In this document: positions 44,032 through 52,226 of the stretch, piece after piece
How positions within the stretch are numbered: the stretch's first letter is position 1
Layout of the letters: every line of letters starts with the position of its first letter
NCBI GenBank assembly: GCA_944388075.1
Contig: CALXHI010000012.1
Span: 1-64,000 of the forward strand
Length of the DNA stretch: 64,000 bases
Origin: an uncultured Clostridia bacterium
GTDB lineage: Bacteria; Bacillota; Clostridia; Oscillospirales; Ruminococcaceae
Direction: 5' to 3'
Made by a program: the position numbers and the translations under genes
Notes under the pieces: model-generated
What the model saw: the letters and a program-made list of their open reading frames with translations, nothing else
Told to the model about the DNA's origin: nothing
The model's database searches: none

Positions 44032-45261
44032 TTATACTTTTACAAAACCAATGCAGGCATTGTGACCGCCAAAGCCCAAAGAAATCGACAGCGAAGCATC
44101 GAGCGGTGTTTCCAATGCCGTATTGGGGGTGTAGTTGAGATCGCAGTCCGAATCCGGCTCCTGATAGTGAATGGTTGGCGGAACGGTATTCTCCCGCAGT
44201 GCCATCACAGCCGCAATTGCCTCAATCGCACCGGCAGCACCGAGCAAGTGACCGGTCATAGACTTGGTCGAGCTGATGTGTACCCGATACGCATCCGCAC
44301 CAAATGCCAGCTTGATGGCCTTGGTTTCGGTCTTGTCGTTGAGAGGAGTACTGGTACCGTGGGCATTGATATAGATGCGGTCGGCATCGATGTCCTCTCC
44401 CATCGTCGACAGGCAGTCCTTAATCGCACGAGCCGGTGTTTCCGCACCCTCTTCAATGGCTGTGACATGATAGGCATCGCAGGTTGTGCCATAGCCACAG
44501 AGCTCTGCATAGATTTCTGCACCTCTTGCAACGGCGTGCTCATACTCCTCCAGCACCACCGCACCGGCGCCCTCACCCATGACAAAACCATTTCTGCGGC
44601 GGTCAAACGGAATCGAGCCTGCATTCGGATCATCGGATTCGGTCAATGCCATGCAGTTGGTAAAGCCTGCAATGGCAAGGGGGGTAATGGCTGCATCGAC
44701 ACCGCCGGCAATGACAGCATCGAGATAGCCGCCGCGAATCATGCGATAGGCCTCACCGATGCAGTTCGTACCGGTTGCACATGCAGTCGTCAGCGAAAGA
44801 CAAGATCCCTTTGCACCAAAGCGAATGGCAATATTGCCTGCCGCCATATTGGAAATCATTTTCGTAATGAAGAGCGGCGACACTCTCGACGGGCCCTTCT
44901 GATTGAATTTGTTATGCTCATCCAAAAACGTTTCGAAGCCGCCGATACCCGAGCCAAAGCATACGCCAAAACGCTCTGCATCGATTTTGCCTGCCAGCTG
45001 AGCCGCATTCATAGCCTGCGTTGCAGCTGCCAGTGCGTACTGCACAAAGCGATCGTTGCGGCGCACATCTGCCTTTTCCATATATTGGAGCGGGTCAAAC
45101 TCCTTGACCTCGGCTGCCAGCTTGGCCTTAAAGCCTTCCGTATCGAACCGTGTAATCGGTGTGATACCGCATACGCCCTGCTTCAATCCGTTCCAATAGG
45201 ATGCAAGGTCACATCCGATGGGCGTAATGCTGCCCATACCTGTTACCACTACTCTTTTCAT
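44032..45261 (-). CDS. fabF: Beta-ketoacyl-ACP synthase II
   Basis: 409 residues, the normal FabF size. It condenses malonyl-ACP with the growing acyl-ACP. The thiolase-fold signatures are MGSITPIG at the start, the active-site Cys in LSLTTACATGTNCIGEAYRMI near residue 160, the His in YINAHGTSTPLNDKTETKAIK near 300 and STKSMTGHLLGAAGAIEAIA near 335, then SLGFGGHNACIGF. It lies between fabG and fabZ. Confidence 0.97.
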   Translation of the reverse strand: MKRVVVTGMGSITPIGCDLASYWNGLKQGVCGITPITRFDTEGFKAKLAAEVKEFDPLQYMEKADVRRNDRFVQYALAAATQAMNAAQLAGKIDAERFGVCFGSGIGGFETFLDEHNKFNQKGPSRVSPLFITKMISNMAAGNIAIRFGAKGSCLSLTTACATGTNCIGEAYRMIRGGYLDAVIAGGVDAAITPLAIAGFTNCMALTESDDPNAGSIPFDRRRNGFVMGEGAGAVVLEEYEHAVARGAEIYAELCGYGTTCDAYHVTAIEEGAETPARAIKDCLSTMGEDIDADRIYINAHGTSTPLNDKTETKAIKLAFGADAYRVHISSTKSMTGHLLGAAGAIEAIAAVMALRENTVPPTIHYQEPDSDCDLNYTPNTALETPLDASLSISLGFGGHNACIGFVKV

Positions 45262-45284
45262 CAGCTTCTACTCCGTTTCTACGC

Positions 45285-46022
45285 TTAAATTGCCAATCCG
45301 CCGTCGCAGCGAATGACGGTTCCCGTAATATACGACGCTGCATCGCTCGCCAGGAATGCCACCAACTCGGCAACCTCCTCCGGCTGACCCGCACGTTTCA
45401 GCGGAATGCTTTCCAGATACTGCTCTCTGTTTTTCAAGTCTTTGGTCATATCCGTTTCGATGAAGCCCGGTGCAACCGCATTGCAGCGAATGCCCTTGGG
45501 GGCATATTCTCTTGCGGTTGTCTTGGTCATCGCAATCACACCGGCCTTCGAGGCGGCATAGTTCGCCTGACCTGCCGTACCCATCAATGCGGATACTGAT
45601 GCAATATTGATGATGCTGCCGGACTTTTGGCGCAGCATGGTCTTGCTGCAGCTCTGCATCATATGGAAGCAGCCCTTCAGATTGGTGTTGATCACAGCAT
45701 CGAATTCTGCTTCTCGCATAGTCAGCAGCAGATTATCTCTGGTAATGCCGGCATTGTTGACCAGCACATCAATGCGGCCGAATGCGGCAGCAATCTCCTT
45801 GACAACCGCCTTGCAGACAGCGGCATCTGCCACATCGCAGGCATAGCATTCTGCCTTAACACTGTTTTGTGAGACAATCTCATCTCGCAGCTGCTCGGCA
45901 CGAGCCTGATTGCCGCCATAGAGAATTGCCACATCATAGCCCTCGAATGCCAACTTCCGCACGATGGCAGCACCGATACCGCCGGAACCGCCGGTGACGA
46001 TCGCAACCTTACCGTTTTGCAT
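45285..46022 (-). CDS. fabG: 3-oxoacyl-ACP reductase FabG
   Basis: 245 residues of the short-chain dehydrogenase family. It reduces 3-oxoacyl-ACP with NADPH. The cofactor motif TGGSGGIGAAI is at residue 10, NNAGITRDNLLLTM near 90, the catalytic Ser in INIASVSALMG near 138 and YAASKAGV near 152, with the SDR end (SDAASYITGTVIRCDGGLAI). Its start (GAGGAGGTG upstream) lies 14 bases inside the 3' end of fabD. Confidence 0.97.
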   Translation of the reverse strand: MQNGKVAIVTGGSGGIGAAIVRKLAFEGYDVAILYGGNQARAEQLRDEIVSQNSVKAECYACDVADAAVCKAVVKEIAAAFGRIDVLVNNAGITRDNLLLTMREAEFDAVINTNLKGCFHMMQSCSKTMLRQKSGSIINIASVSALMGTAGQANYAASKAGVIAMTKTTAREYAPKGIRCNAVAPGFIETDMTKDLKNREQYLESIPLKRAGQPEEVAELVAFLASDAASYITGTVIRCDGGLAI

Positions 46023-46935
46023 AGATGTGCACCTCCTCGAGCGTTTTGTTCAGTGTTTCAGCATTCTCGACCGAATACACATGTACTTCCTTTGAGATTT
46101 TCCGAATCAGACCACAAAGTGTTTTGCCTGCACCAACCTCGATGAAGTCGGTAAATCCATCTGCCGCCATATGCTCAATCGTATCCTGCCAGCGAACCGG
46201 ACGCTGCATCTGCATCGCCAGTGTATCCCGTACCGCCATGCCATAGGGTTCAGCGGTCAAGTTTGCATACACCGGAATGTGAGGCGCAGAAATGCGATAC
46301 TGCTCCAGCACCTGACGGAACTGCTCCGATGCACCCTGCATAAACGGCGAATGAAAGGCTGCGGAAACCGCCAGCGGCACACATTTGCCACCCAGCTCTG
46401 CAATCTTCTCCTTGAAGGCATCGACGCTCGTCTTCAGACCCGATACCACCGTCTGACCGGGGCAGTTGAAGTTCACCGCATACAGTTCCGGAAACTCCTT
46501 GACAGCCTCGAGAATTACGCTGCGCTCGGTACGCAGTACCGCACACATTGCCGTATCGGCAGCCTTTGCCGCCACGTCCATCAGCTTGCCGCGCTCTGTC
46601 ACGATACGGAAACCATCCGTGTGGGAATATGCACCTGCATATGCCAGTGCTGCCACCTCGCCGAGCGAGAAACCGGCAACCGCATCTGCGGTGATACCGT
46701 TCTCCTTCAGAGCCAGTGCAGCCGACAGGTCAACCAGATACAGACAGGGCTGTGTATGACAGGTCTGCTTGAGTTCCTCCTCCGTACCGGAAAAGGATTG
46801 TGCCATCGTCCCCGGGCGGACAGCCTCTGCCGCATCATAGAGTGCCTTCGCTGCCGGAGAAATCTCGTACAGCGATGCGCCCATGCCGACATATTGTGCG
46901 CCCTGACCGGAGAATACCAATGCTAATTTACCCAT
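46009..46935 (-). CDS. fabD: Malonyl-CoA:ACP transacylase
   Basis: 308 residues. It loads malonate onto ACP. Landmarks are FSGQGAQYVGMG at the N-terminus, the nucleophile in GFSLGEVAALAYAGA near residue 92 (GFSLGE where GHSLGE is common), the active-site His in SAAFHSPFMQGASEQF near 200 and the VEVGAGKTL segment near 285 (IEVGAGKTLCGL). I prefer the ATG at 46935, because the family begins at MGKLALVFSGQG and GAGG stands six bases before it; the frame is open further upstream inside fabK. It overlaps fabK by 13 bases and fabG by 14. Confidence 0.95.
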   Translation of the reverse strand: MGKLALVFSGQGAQYVGMGASLYEISPAAKALYDAAEAVRPGTMAQSFSGTEEELKQTCHTQPCLYLVDLSAALALKENGITADAVAGFSLGEVAALAYAGAYSHTDGFRIVTERGKLMDVAAKAADTAMCAVLRTERSVILEAVKEFPELYAVNFNCPGQTVVSGLKTSVDAFKEKIAELGGKCVPLAVSAAFHSPFMQGASEQFRQVLEQYRISAPHIPVYANLTAEPYGMAVRDTLAMQMQRPVRWQDTIEHMAADGFTDFIEVGAGKTLCGLIRKISKEVHVYSVENAETLNKTLEEVHIYAKR

Positions 46936-47867
46936 GTTATGCCTCGCTTCAACAGTACTTCCGCTTCCGTGCAAATCTCCTGCACGATTTCAGCGGCCGG
47001 CTGTTCCTTTGTTACCATACCGGAAATCTGACCTGCCAAAAAGCTGCCGTGCTTTTCGTCACCGTCTACGACGGCTGCTCGCAGCGAGCCTTTCGCAAAG
47101 GCTTCCAGATCTTCATCGGAGATGGTCGTATACTCGAGCTTTGCATACTCTCGAGAGAATTTCGTTTTCAGGCTGCGTACCGGATGCCCCAGACGACGGC
47201 CTGTAACGATGGTGGAAATATCGTTTGCTTTCAGCACCTTTTCCTTATAGGTCGGGTGAATATGGCATTCCGGAGCGGTCAGGAACCGTGTACCGATCTG
47301 CACACCGCAGGCTCCGAGCATCAAAGCCGCTGCCATACCTCTGCCATCGGCGATACCGCCTGCTGCGATCACCGGAATGGAAACCGCATCACACACCTGC
47401 GGAATCAGCGCCATGGTAGTCAGCTCACCGACATGACCGCCGGATTCGCCGCCCTCAGCAATTACGGCTGTCACTCCGGCACGCTCCATCATCTTTGCCA
47501 AAGCGGTCGATGCGACCACCGGAATCACTTTCACGCCCGCTTCCTTCCACATCGGAACAAACGAACCGGGATTGCCAGCACCTGTCGTTACCACCGGTAC
47601 ACGCTTTTCGGCTATTACCTGTGCCACTTCCTGAACCCGTTCGCCACGCAGCATCACATTGACACCAAACGGACGATCGGTCTTGGCACGAATTGCATCA
47701 ATTTCTTGAGCCAGCTGAACAGGGTCGCCGGCAGCGGCTGAGATGATACCCAGTCCGCCGCCCTCCGAAACCGCTGCTGCCAGATCCGCATCGGAGATAT
47801 GCGCCATACCGCCTTGCAAAAGCGGATAGCGAATCCCGAGCAACTCACAGATTGGCGATTGGATCAT
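46923..47867 (-). CDS. fabK: Enoyl-ACP reductase II (FMN-dependent)
   Basis: 314 residues of the FabK/nitronate monooxygenase TIM-barrel family, which reduces the enoyl-ACP double bond with NAD(P)H through FMN. Signatures are PLLQGGMAHISDADLAAAVSEGGGLGII, GVNVMLRG, VVTTGAGNPG, AEGGESGGHVG near residue 138 and IAAGGIADGRGMAAALMLGACGVQIGTRFL. Its start overlaps the acpP stop by four bases. Its presence means FabI is not needed. FabK organisms are naturally insensitive to triclosan, an established property of the family. Confidence 0.95.
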   Translation of the reverse strand: MIQSPICELLGIRYPLLQGGMAHISDADLAAAVSEGGGLGIISAAAGDPVQLAQEIDAIRAKTDRPFGVNVMLRGERVQEVAQVIAEKRVPVVTTGAGNPGSFVPMWKEAGVKVIPVVASTALAKMMERAGVTAVIAEGGESGGHVGELTTMALIPQVCDAVSIPVIAAGGIADGRGMAAALMLGACGVQIGTRFLTAPECHIHPTYKEKVLKANDISTIVTGRRLGHPVRSLKTKFSREYAKLEYTTISDEDLEAFAKGSLRAAVVDGDEKHGSFLAGQISGMVTKEQPAAEIVQEICTEAEVLLKRGITWVN

Positions 47868-48094
47868 GCGTTCACCTTGCCATCGATGTAGGCTGCCACT
47901 TCCTTGACGGACTTGCCGACCTTCTCGGTCTCGATCTCGATATCGAACACATCCTGCATCTCCATGACGATCTCAGCGACGTCCAGAGAATCGACACCCA
48001 GATCCTCAAATGTGGTCTCTGTGGTCATCTCGGATGCATCCATATCCAGATGCTCAGCCAAAACTTCGATTACCTTTGCTTCCGTGTTAGTCAT
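47864..48094 (-). CDS. acpP: Acyl carrier protein
   Basis: 76 residues, acidic. The phosphopantetheine attachment site is Ser36 in GVDSLDVAEIVM. The start at 48094 is fixed by GGAGG upstream and by family length. An open frame extends much further upstream through fabH but is not family-like. It lies 46 bases after fabH and overlaps fabK by four bases. ACP carries all intermediates of the pathway and serves PlsX/PlsY in phospholipid synthesis. Confidence 0.96.
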   Translation of the reverse strand: MTNTEAKVIEVLAEHLDMDASEMTTETTFEDLGVDSLDVAEIVMEMQDVFDIEIETEKVGKSVKEVAAYIDGKVNA

Positions 48095-48140
48095 AGTGGT
48101 TTCCTCCAAAACATGATTTTTCAGCAATCTTGTGATCGCC

Positions 48141-49097
48141 TTAATATTTGATGATGCAAACAGCACCGGACAAGCCGCCGCCGAATGCAGACATCGCAAA
48201 CAAATCCCCACGCTTGAGCTGTCCGCTCCGTACAAGCTCGTCAAGCGCAATGGGCACACTCGCTGCGGAGGTATTGCCGACATGCTCGATGTTGACGAAA
48301 AACTTCTCCTTCGGGACATGCAGCCGCTTCGACGCAAAGTCAATGATGCGCCGATTGGCTTGATGGGGTACGATCCAGGCGAGGTCATCCAGCGTGATGC
48401 CTGCCTGCTCTGCCGCATACTTGATATCTTCCGTCATGCGGCTGACAGCAAACTTAAAGGTTTCCTGTCCGTTCATATGGACATAGGGCGTACCCTCCGG
48501 TTCGTTCTTGTAGAACGGAGATTCACCCAGATGATTCGGGATTAACAGCACCTGATCTTCACCGGCAGTAAACAGGCGGGAGGCAAGCAAGCCATCGCCC
48601 GGCTCAACCACTGCCGCACCGGCACCGTCACCGAAAATGACACAGGTCGAGCGGTCTTTCCAGTCGAGAATCCGACTCATGCGCTCTGCACCGAATACCA
48701 ACACCTTCTTCATGCCTCCCCGTACCAGATACGAGGCTGCGATATCCAATGCAAAAAGAAATCCGCTGCACGCCGAATTGATATCAAATGCCGGACAGGT
48801 CGCACCAATCGCAGCCTGTACCATGCCGGCAACCGTCGGGCAGGCACGATCCGAGGTCAGCGACGCACCGATAATCAAATCGAGATCTGCTGCCGTACAA
48901 CCAGCTGCCTCCAAAGCTCGCTGTGCCGCATGTACCGCCATATCGGCAGCGGTTTCATGCTCGGAAACATGGCGTTCCCGAATACCGACACGCTGCTGAA
49001 TCCATTCATCGCTCGTTTCCACCAGCGTAGAAAGCTCCTCATTGGTGACAATGCGCTCCGGCAAATACGAACCGGTACCGCAAATATGAATACTCAT
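48141..49097 (-). CDS. fabH: Beta-ketoacyl-ACP synthase III
   Basis: 318 residues. It starts fatty acid synthesis by condensing acetyl-CoA with malonyl-ACP. The catalytic Cys is in FDINSACSGFLFALD near residue 110, His in WIVPHQANRRIIDF near 245 and Asn in EHVGNTSAASVPIAL near 275. The N-terminal GTGSYLPERIVTNEEL is typical. It is the first enzyme gene of the operon, 33 bases after tetR. Confidence 0.97.
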   Translation of the reverse strand: MSIHICGTGSYLPERIVTNEELSTLVETSDEWIQQRVGIRERHVSEHETAADMAVHAAQRALEAAGCTAADLDLIIGASLTSDRACPTVAGMVQAAIGATCPAFDINSACSGFLFALDIAASYLVRGGMKKVLVFGAERMSRILDWKDRSTCVIFGDGAGAAVVEPGDGLLASRLFTAGEDQVLLIPNHLGESPFYKNEPEGTPYVHMNGQETFKFAVSRMTEDIKYAAEQAGITLDDLAWIVPHQANRRIIDFASKRLHVPKEKFFVNIEHVGNTSAASVPIALDELVRSGQLKRGDLFAMSAFGGGLSGAVCIIKY

Positions 49098-49130
49098 TCC
49101 GTTATTCCTTTCAGCATCACTGCGTTATTT

Positions 49131-49718
49131 TTATGCAAGTTTCAACATGCCTGCAAGCAGATATCCGAATTCCGTTTTCAGCAATGCAATGGCATCTTCC
49201 TTCTCATAGCGTCCGCCGACGACATCTGCATTGAATCCTCGGCAGAAGCACCAGACCGCATGGCAAATGGCATCCAGTTCGAGCTTCTCATTGAGATAGC
49301 CTCGTGCCTGTGCCCGTTCCAGCACCGTGCGGATGGACTGCATCCACCACTGCCGATTGCGCTCCGACATGGAGTCATGCTCAAACATATAATGGCTGAA
49401 CTGCTGCTTGATATCATAGGTATCCGTCAGCACGCCGATCGCCAATTCCATCGCCGACCGCGAGAGTGCCTCCGGCGTATCGGTTTCCACAGCAAAACGG
49501 GAACGCATCCGCAATACGATGGACTCATACACACAGTGCAGCACCTCATCGCAGTTGTGGAAACGGTTATAGAACACACGATTGCTCTTTCCCATCTTTT
49601 CCATGATTTTCCGCACCGTTACGGTATGTGCGCCTTCTTGCAGCACGATTTGTTCAGCAATTTGAAGTATTTCCTCCGACCATTGATCACGAATCAATTT
49701 TTTTTCTTGGGCTTCCAT
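49131..49718 (-). CDS. TetR-family regulator heading the fab operon
   Basis: 195 residues. Residues 10-60 form the TetR helix-turn-helix (EEILQIAEQIVLQEGAHTVTVRKIMEKMGKSNRVFYNRF), followed by an all-helical ligand domain. It is the first gene of the tetR-fabH-...-accA run. The region upstream has a consensus promoter and nested palindromes just downstream of the -10 box, a good place for repression by its own product. A role as fatty acid synthesis regulator, sensing acyl-CoA or acyl-ACP, is inferred from position. It is not FabT, which is a MarR protein. The ribosome binding site is weak, and an 8-bp hairpin lies 10-32 bases upstream of the start. Confidence 0.88.
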   Translation of the reverse strand: MEAQEKKLIRDQWSEEILQIAEQIVLQEGAHTVTVRKIMEKMGKSNRVFYNRFHNCDEVLHCVYESIVLRMRSRFAVETDTPEALSRSAMELAIGVLTDTYDIKQQFSHYMFEHDSMSERNRQWWMQSIRTVLERAQARGYLNEKLELDAICHAVWCFCRGFNADVVGGRYEKEDAIALLKTEFGYLLAGMLKLA

Positions 49719-49904
49719 AGGCGCATCTCGCTTTGCCGGCTTGCAAAGCGCATTTCCTCCTTGCTGTATGGCGTATTGTTCGGCACATCACAGGCTTTCT
49801 TCGCCACATGTGTTACGGCACATGCTCGTTTTCACCCATGATTTTTGCCACAAAATCGCCGTTTCATTCGGCACAGAGTGGTCAAATCCCCCGGTTTGTG
49901 CGTT
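49719..49904 (-). other. Structured leader of the tetR-fab operon
   Basis: This stretch holds no gene that I can support. Two perfect inverted repeats are visible: CGCTTTGC/GCAAAGCG (49729-49736 with 49743-49750) right before the tetR start, and CATGTG/CACATG (49807-49812 with 49819-49824). The first may fold over the initiation region of tetR mRNA. Confidence 0.4.
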
Positions 49905-49945
49905 AGCACGGTTCGAGCACATTGTGTGCTGGCACACACCGTGCT
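49905..49945. promoter_or_regulatory. Nested palindromic operator of the tetR-fab operon
   Basis: Outer arms AGCACGGT (49905-49912) and ACCGTGCT (49938-49945) enclose two overlapping palindromes, AGCACA-TTG-TGTGCT (49916-49930) and GTGTGC-TG-GCACAC (49924-49937). The block starts eight bases downstream of the -10 box, covering the start of transcription, so a bound TetR protein would block the promoter. Confidence 0.65.
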
Positions 49946-49952
49946 GAGAAGC

Positions 49953-49981
49953 ATTATATCACAGTTTCCGAATTTTGTCAA
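49953..49981 (-). promoter_or_regulatory. Promoter of the tetR-fab operon
   Basis: On the minus strand TTGACA (49976-49981), 17 bases, TATAAT (49953-49958): a full consensus promoter, about 235 bases before the tetR start codon. Confidence 0.85.
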
Positions 49982-50164
49982 TAGCAAATGACATCCATAT
50001 TTGTTCTAACAATGCGAAATCGGTCGTTTTTCAGCTGTATCCCACTGCGTGATCGAGATTCTTTGGAATGCACGTTTGATTTGCCTGTCTTCCTTCAACC
50101 GCACTCTGCAAGACAGCAAGCGGAGAAACTGTTTCTTACCTCTCCACACATCGCACAATGGTAT

Positions 50165-50212
50165 GCCAAACGCAAACGGCGTTCCTGCCCCTGCAAAGGA
50201 CACGAACGCCGT
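50165..50212 (-). terminator. Terminator-like hairpin after the nitrogen operon
   Basis: ACGGCGTTC and GAACGCCGT (9 bp) are separated by 19 bases; on the minus strand TTTGCGTTTGG follows. It lies about 60 bases behind the ANTAR gene. The long loop and the poor T-run make it a moderate candidate. The rest of 50213-50273 and 49982-50164 shows no gene. Confidence 0.5.
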
Positions 50213-50273
50213 CTGTACACACAATTATTTTTTGGTTTTACTTCTGCCTGCTCGCACTGTGGGACAGCCCTTT

Positions 50274-50885
50274 TCAAAACTTCGGTGGTTCGCCGCAGAT
50301 CTCGTTCTCGAGAATCTGATGTGCGATGGCGCTGCGAGTCATGCAGTTGTCCATCGCCTGCTTTTCGATATAGCGATGTGCCTCCTCCTCGGTCATGCCT
50401 CGCTGCGAGATCAATGCCCATTTCGCACGATTCACCAAACGAATCTCCTGAATCTTTTCCTCAACAGAAAGCGTCTTCTTCTCCATTTTCCGCAGACGTT
50501 CTCGAATCGCACACATATTGTCCAGCGACTGCGAAACAATCGCCGGTGTTACGGGCTTGCGCAAAGTCATGACACCATGGCGCACGATCTGATAATAGAC
50601 ACCGGTATAGACATCGGTGCGTGCGAGCAGCAAAGCCACACGGGTACTGTTCGTCACCACGTCAATCGCCAGCTTTGTGCCGAAATCATCGGGCAGCGGT
50701 GCATTGATGATGACAAAATCATAATCTCGTTCGAGCAGCATCTGTCTTGCCTGGCTGTTCGATTTTGCATACGCAATCGGTACATACTGCGTGGTCGGCA
50801 GCAGATTGGCAAGAAATTGATCAAAGCGTGAGTCGGCAGAAACGACCAACACGCTGTATGTCAATTGTTGTTGCGCCGGTGTCAC
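50274..50885 (-). CDS. ANTAR-domain response regulator (transcription antiterminator, NitR-like)
   Basis: 203 residues. The N-terminal receiver-like domain (about 8-125) lacks a clear phosphoacceptor pocket: the acidic pair of a true receiver is replaced by VVSADSRF near residue 15. A coiled region follows and the C-terminal ANTAR RNA-binding domain (about 140-198) reads EEKIQEIRLVNRAKWALISQRGMTEEEAHRYIEKQAMDNC, with the conserved Ala-Lys and RGMTEEEAH elements. ANTAR proteins bind paired hexaloop hairpins in nascent mRNA and prevent termination. Located right after glnA, it resembles NitR of clostridia, which controls glutamine and glutamate synthase genes (from memory). The leader at 57276-57349 of the same operon carries a fitting hexaloop. 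It is the last gene of the operon. Confidence 0.88.
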   Translation of the reverse strand: MTPAQQQLTYSVLVVSADSRFDQFLANLLPTTQYVPIAYAKSNSQARQMLLERDYDFVIINAPLPDDFGTKLAIDVVTNSTRVALLLARTDVYTGVYYQIVRHGVMTLRKPVTPAIVSQSLDNMCAIRERLRKMEKKTLSVEEKIQEIRLVNRAKWALISQRGMTEEEAHRYIEKQAMDNCMTRSAIAHQILENEICGEPPKF

Positions 50886-50912
50886 AAGCCGCCTCCTTTC
50901 GCTTGGCAGGGA

Positions 50913-52127
50913 TTATCGTTGACGATACTCCATCAGCATGGCTTCGGGCAGGCAACGCTGAATGAACGCACTCTCTTTTGCACATTGCTTTGCCTCATTC
51001 AGCGAACGAGGCAGCATTTGCAGATGCGACAGCAGCGAGGCATCCGCCGTATAGAGATTCTCATCCACAGCCTGCGGCGGCTGCATATTCCCGCGAATGC
51101 CCTCCATCGCCGCATGAATCATCAAAGCATAGGCGAGATAGGGATTGGCAGTCGAATCCGGCGAACGCAGTTCCAGACGGCGATGCTTGCTGCCGGCAGC
51201 CGGAATCCGAATCAACTGGGAGCGGTTCTCATGCGACCATGAAATATAGATCGGTGCTTTATCCTGACCAAACCGCTTATAGGATTCTTCAGACGGATTG
51301 AGGAAAAGCGTCATCTCTCGAATATGAGCCAACACGCCGGCAATGACCGGTTGAAGCGACGCTTCTTCCCGATCGATCGGGTGAACCGAAAGATTGATGT
51401 GCAGGCCGTTGCCCGGATTGCCGGCAAACGGACGGGGCGAAAAGTCCGCCCAAACGCCGTTACGCTCTGCAACCGTGCGCACAACCGTACGCAATGTCAT
51501 GGTATTATCGGCGGCAGAAAGCGGATCGGAATGACGGAAGTCGATCTCATTTTGACCGGGACCTTCCTCATGATGCGAGCTTTCCGGCGTGATCCCCATC
51601 TGCGAAAGCGTCAGACAAATTTCACGGCGTACATTTTCCCCCTTGTCATCGGGTGCAATATCGAGATAACCGGCAAGGTCATAGGGCTTACGGGTCGGCT
51701 GTCCTTCGTTATCCCGCTCAAAGAGATAGAATTCCGATTCCGAACCGAATTGGAACCGATACCCCTCCTGCGCTGCCGCCCGAATGGCATTGCAGAGCAG
51801 ATAACGGGTATCCATCTCATAGGGCGTACCGTCAAACTCATAGATATTGCAGTACATCCGCACCACTCTGCCATGTTCGGGCCGCCAAGGCAGAATCGAG
51901 AGCGTAGACGGATCGGGACGCAAAAACAAATCCGAATGCACCACGCTGCGGAATCCCGCAATCGCAGAGCCGTCAAAGGCAATACCCTGCTCAAAGGCAC
52001 GGGGCAGCTCTTGGGGCATGATCGAAATATTCTTGGGTCTGCCGTAAATATCGCAGAATGCCAGTCGAATGAATTGTACATCCTCCTCGGCAATGAATTG
52101 CATAATCTCCTGCGGAGAATAATTCAT
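50913..52127 (-). CDS. glnA: Glutamine synthetase
   Basis: 404 residues, shorter than the usual GSI form of 440-470. It makes glutamine from glutamate, ammonia and ATP. The family signatures are IRLAFCDIYGRPKNISIMP, AFDGSAIAGFRSV near residue 55, GSESEFYLFERD near 125, SSHHEEGPGQNEIDFRHSDPL near 180, NPGNGLHINLS near 235 (a variant of NGSGMHxH) and RLELRSPDSTANPYLAYAL near 320. The ATG at 52127 with GTAGGTGATTCT upstream agrees with the family start; the frame is open for 33 codons upstream but is not family-like. A structured 99-base gap separates it from the GXGXG gene, and the ANTAR gene follows after 27 bases. Confidence 0.93.
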   Translation of the reverse strand: MNYSPQEIMQFIAEEDVQFIRLAFCDIYGRPKNISIMPQELPRAFEQGIAFDGSAIAGFRSVVHSDLFLRPDPSTLSILPWRPEHGRVVRMYCNIYEFDGTPYEMDTRYLLCNAIRAAAQEGYRFQFGSESEFYLFERDNEGQPTRKPYDLAGYLDIAPDDKGENVRREICLTLSQMGITPESSHHEEGPGQNEIDFRHSDPLSAADNTMTLRTVVRTVAERNGVWADFSPRPFAGNPGNGLHINLSVHPIDREEASLQPVIAGVLAHIREMTLFLNPSEESYKRFGQDKAPIYISWSHENRSQLIRIPAAGSKHRRLELRSPDSTANPYLAYALMIHAAMEGIRGNMQPPQAVDENLYTADASLLSHLQMLPRSLNEAKQCAKESAFIQRCLPEAMLMEYRQR

Positions 52128-52153
52128 AGAATCACCTACTTTACCAAATGTTT

Positions 52154-52214
52154 TTTGTCCTTGGACAAAGCAATACCATACAAAGGCACAGAGACGGTCT
52201 GTGTACAGTATTGC
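52154..52214 (-). other. RNA structure between the GXGXG gene and glnA
   Basis: On the minus strand GCAATAC (52208-52214) pairs with GTATTGC (52170-52176), enclosing a CACAGA/TCTGTG hairpin with loop CCGTC (52187-52203). A separate hairpin TTTGTCC/GGACAAA with a 2-base loop follows (52154-52169). No T-run follows, so it is not an intrinsic terminator. It may be a processing or regulatory site for glnA. Confidence 0.45.
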
Positions 52215-52226
52215 CACACATAGCAT

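Noticed and set aside
48095-48418. Upstream extension of the acpP frame
   Set aside because: It runs through fabH in another frame. The ACP family starts at MTNTEAK, where a GGAGG site stands.
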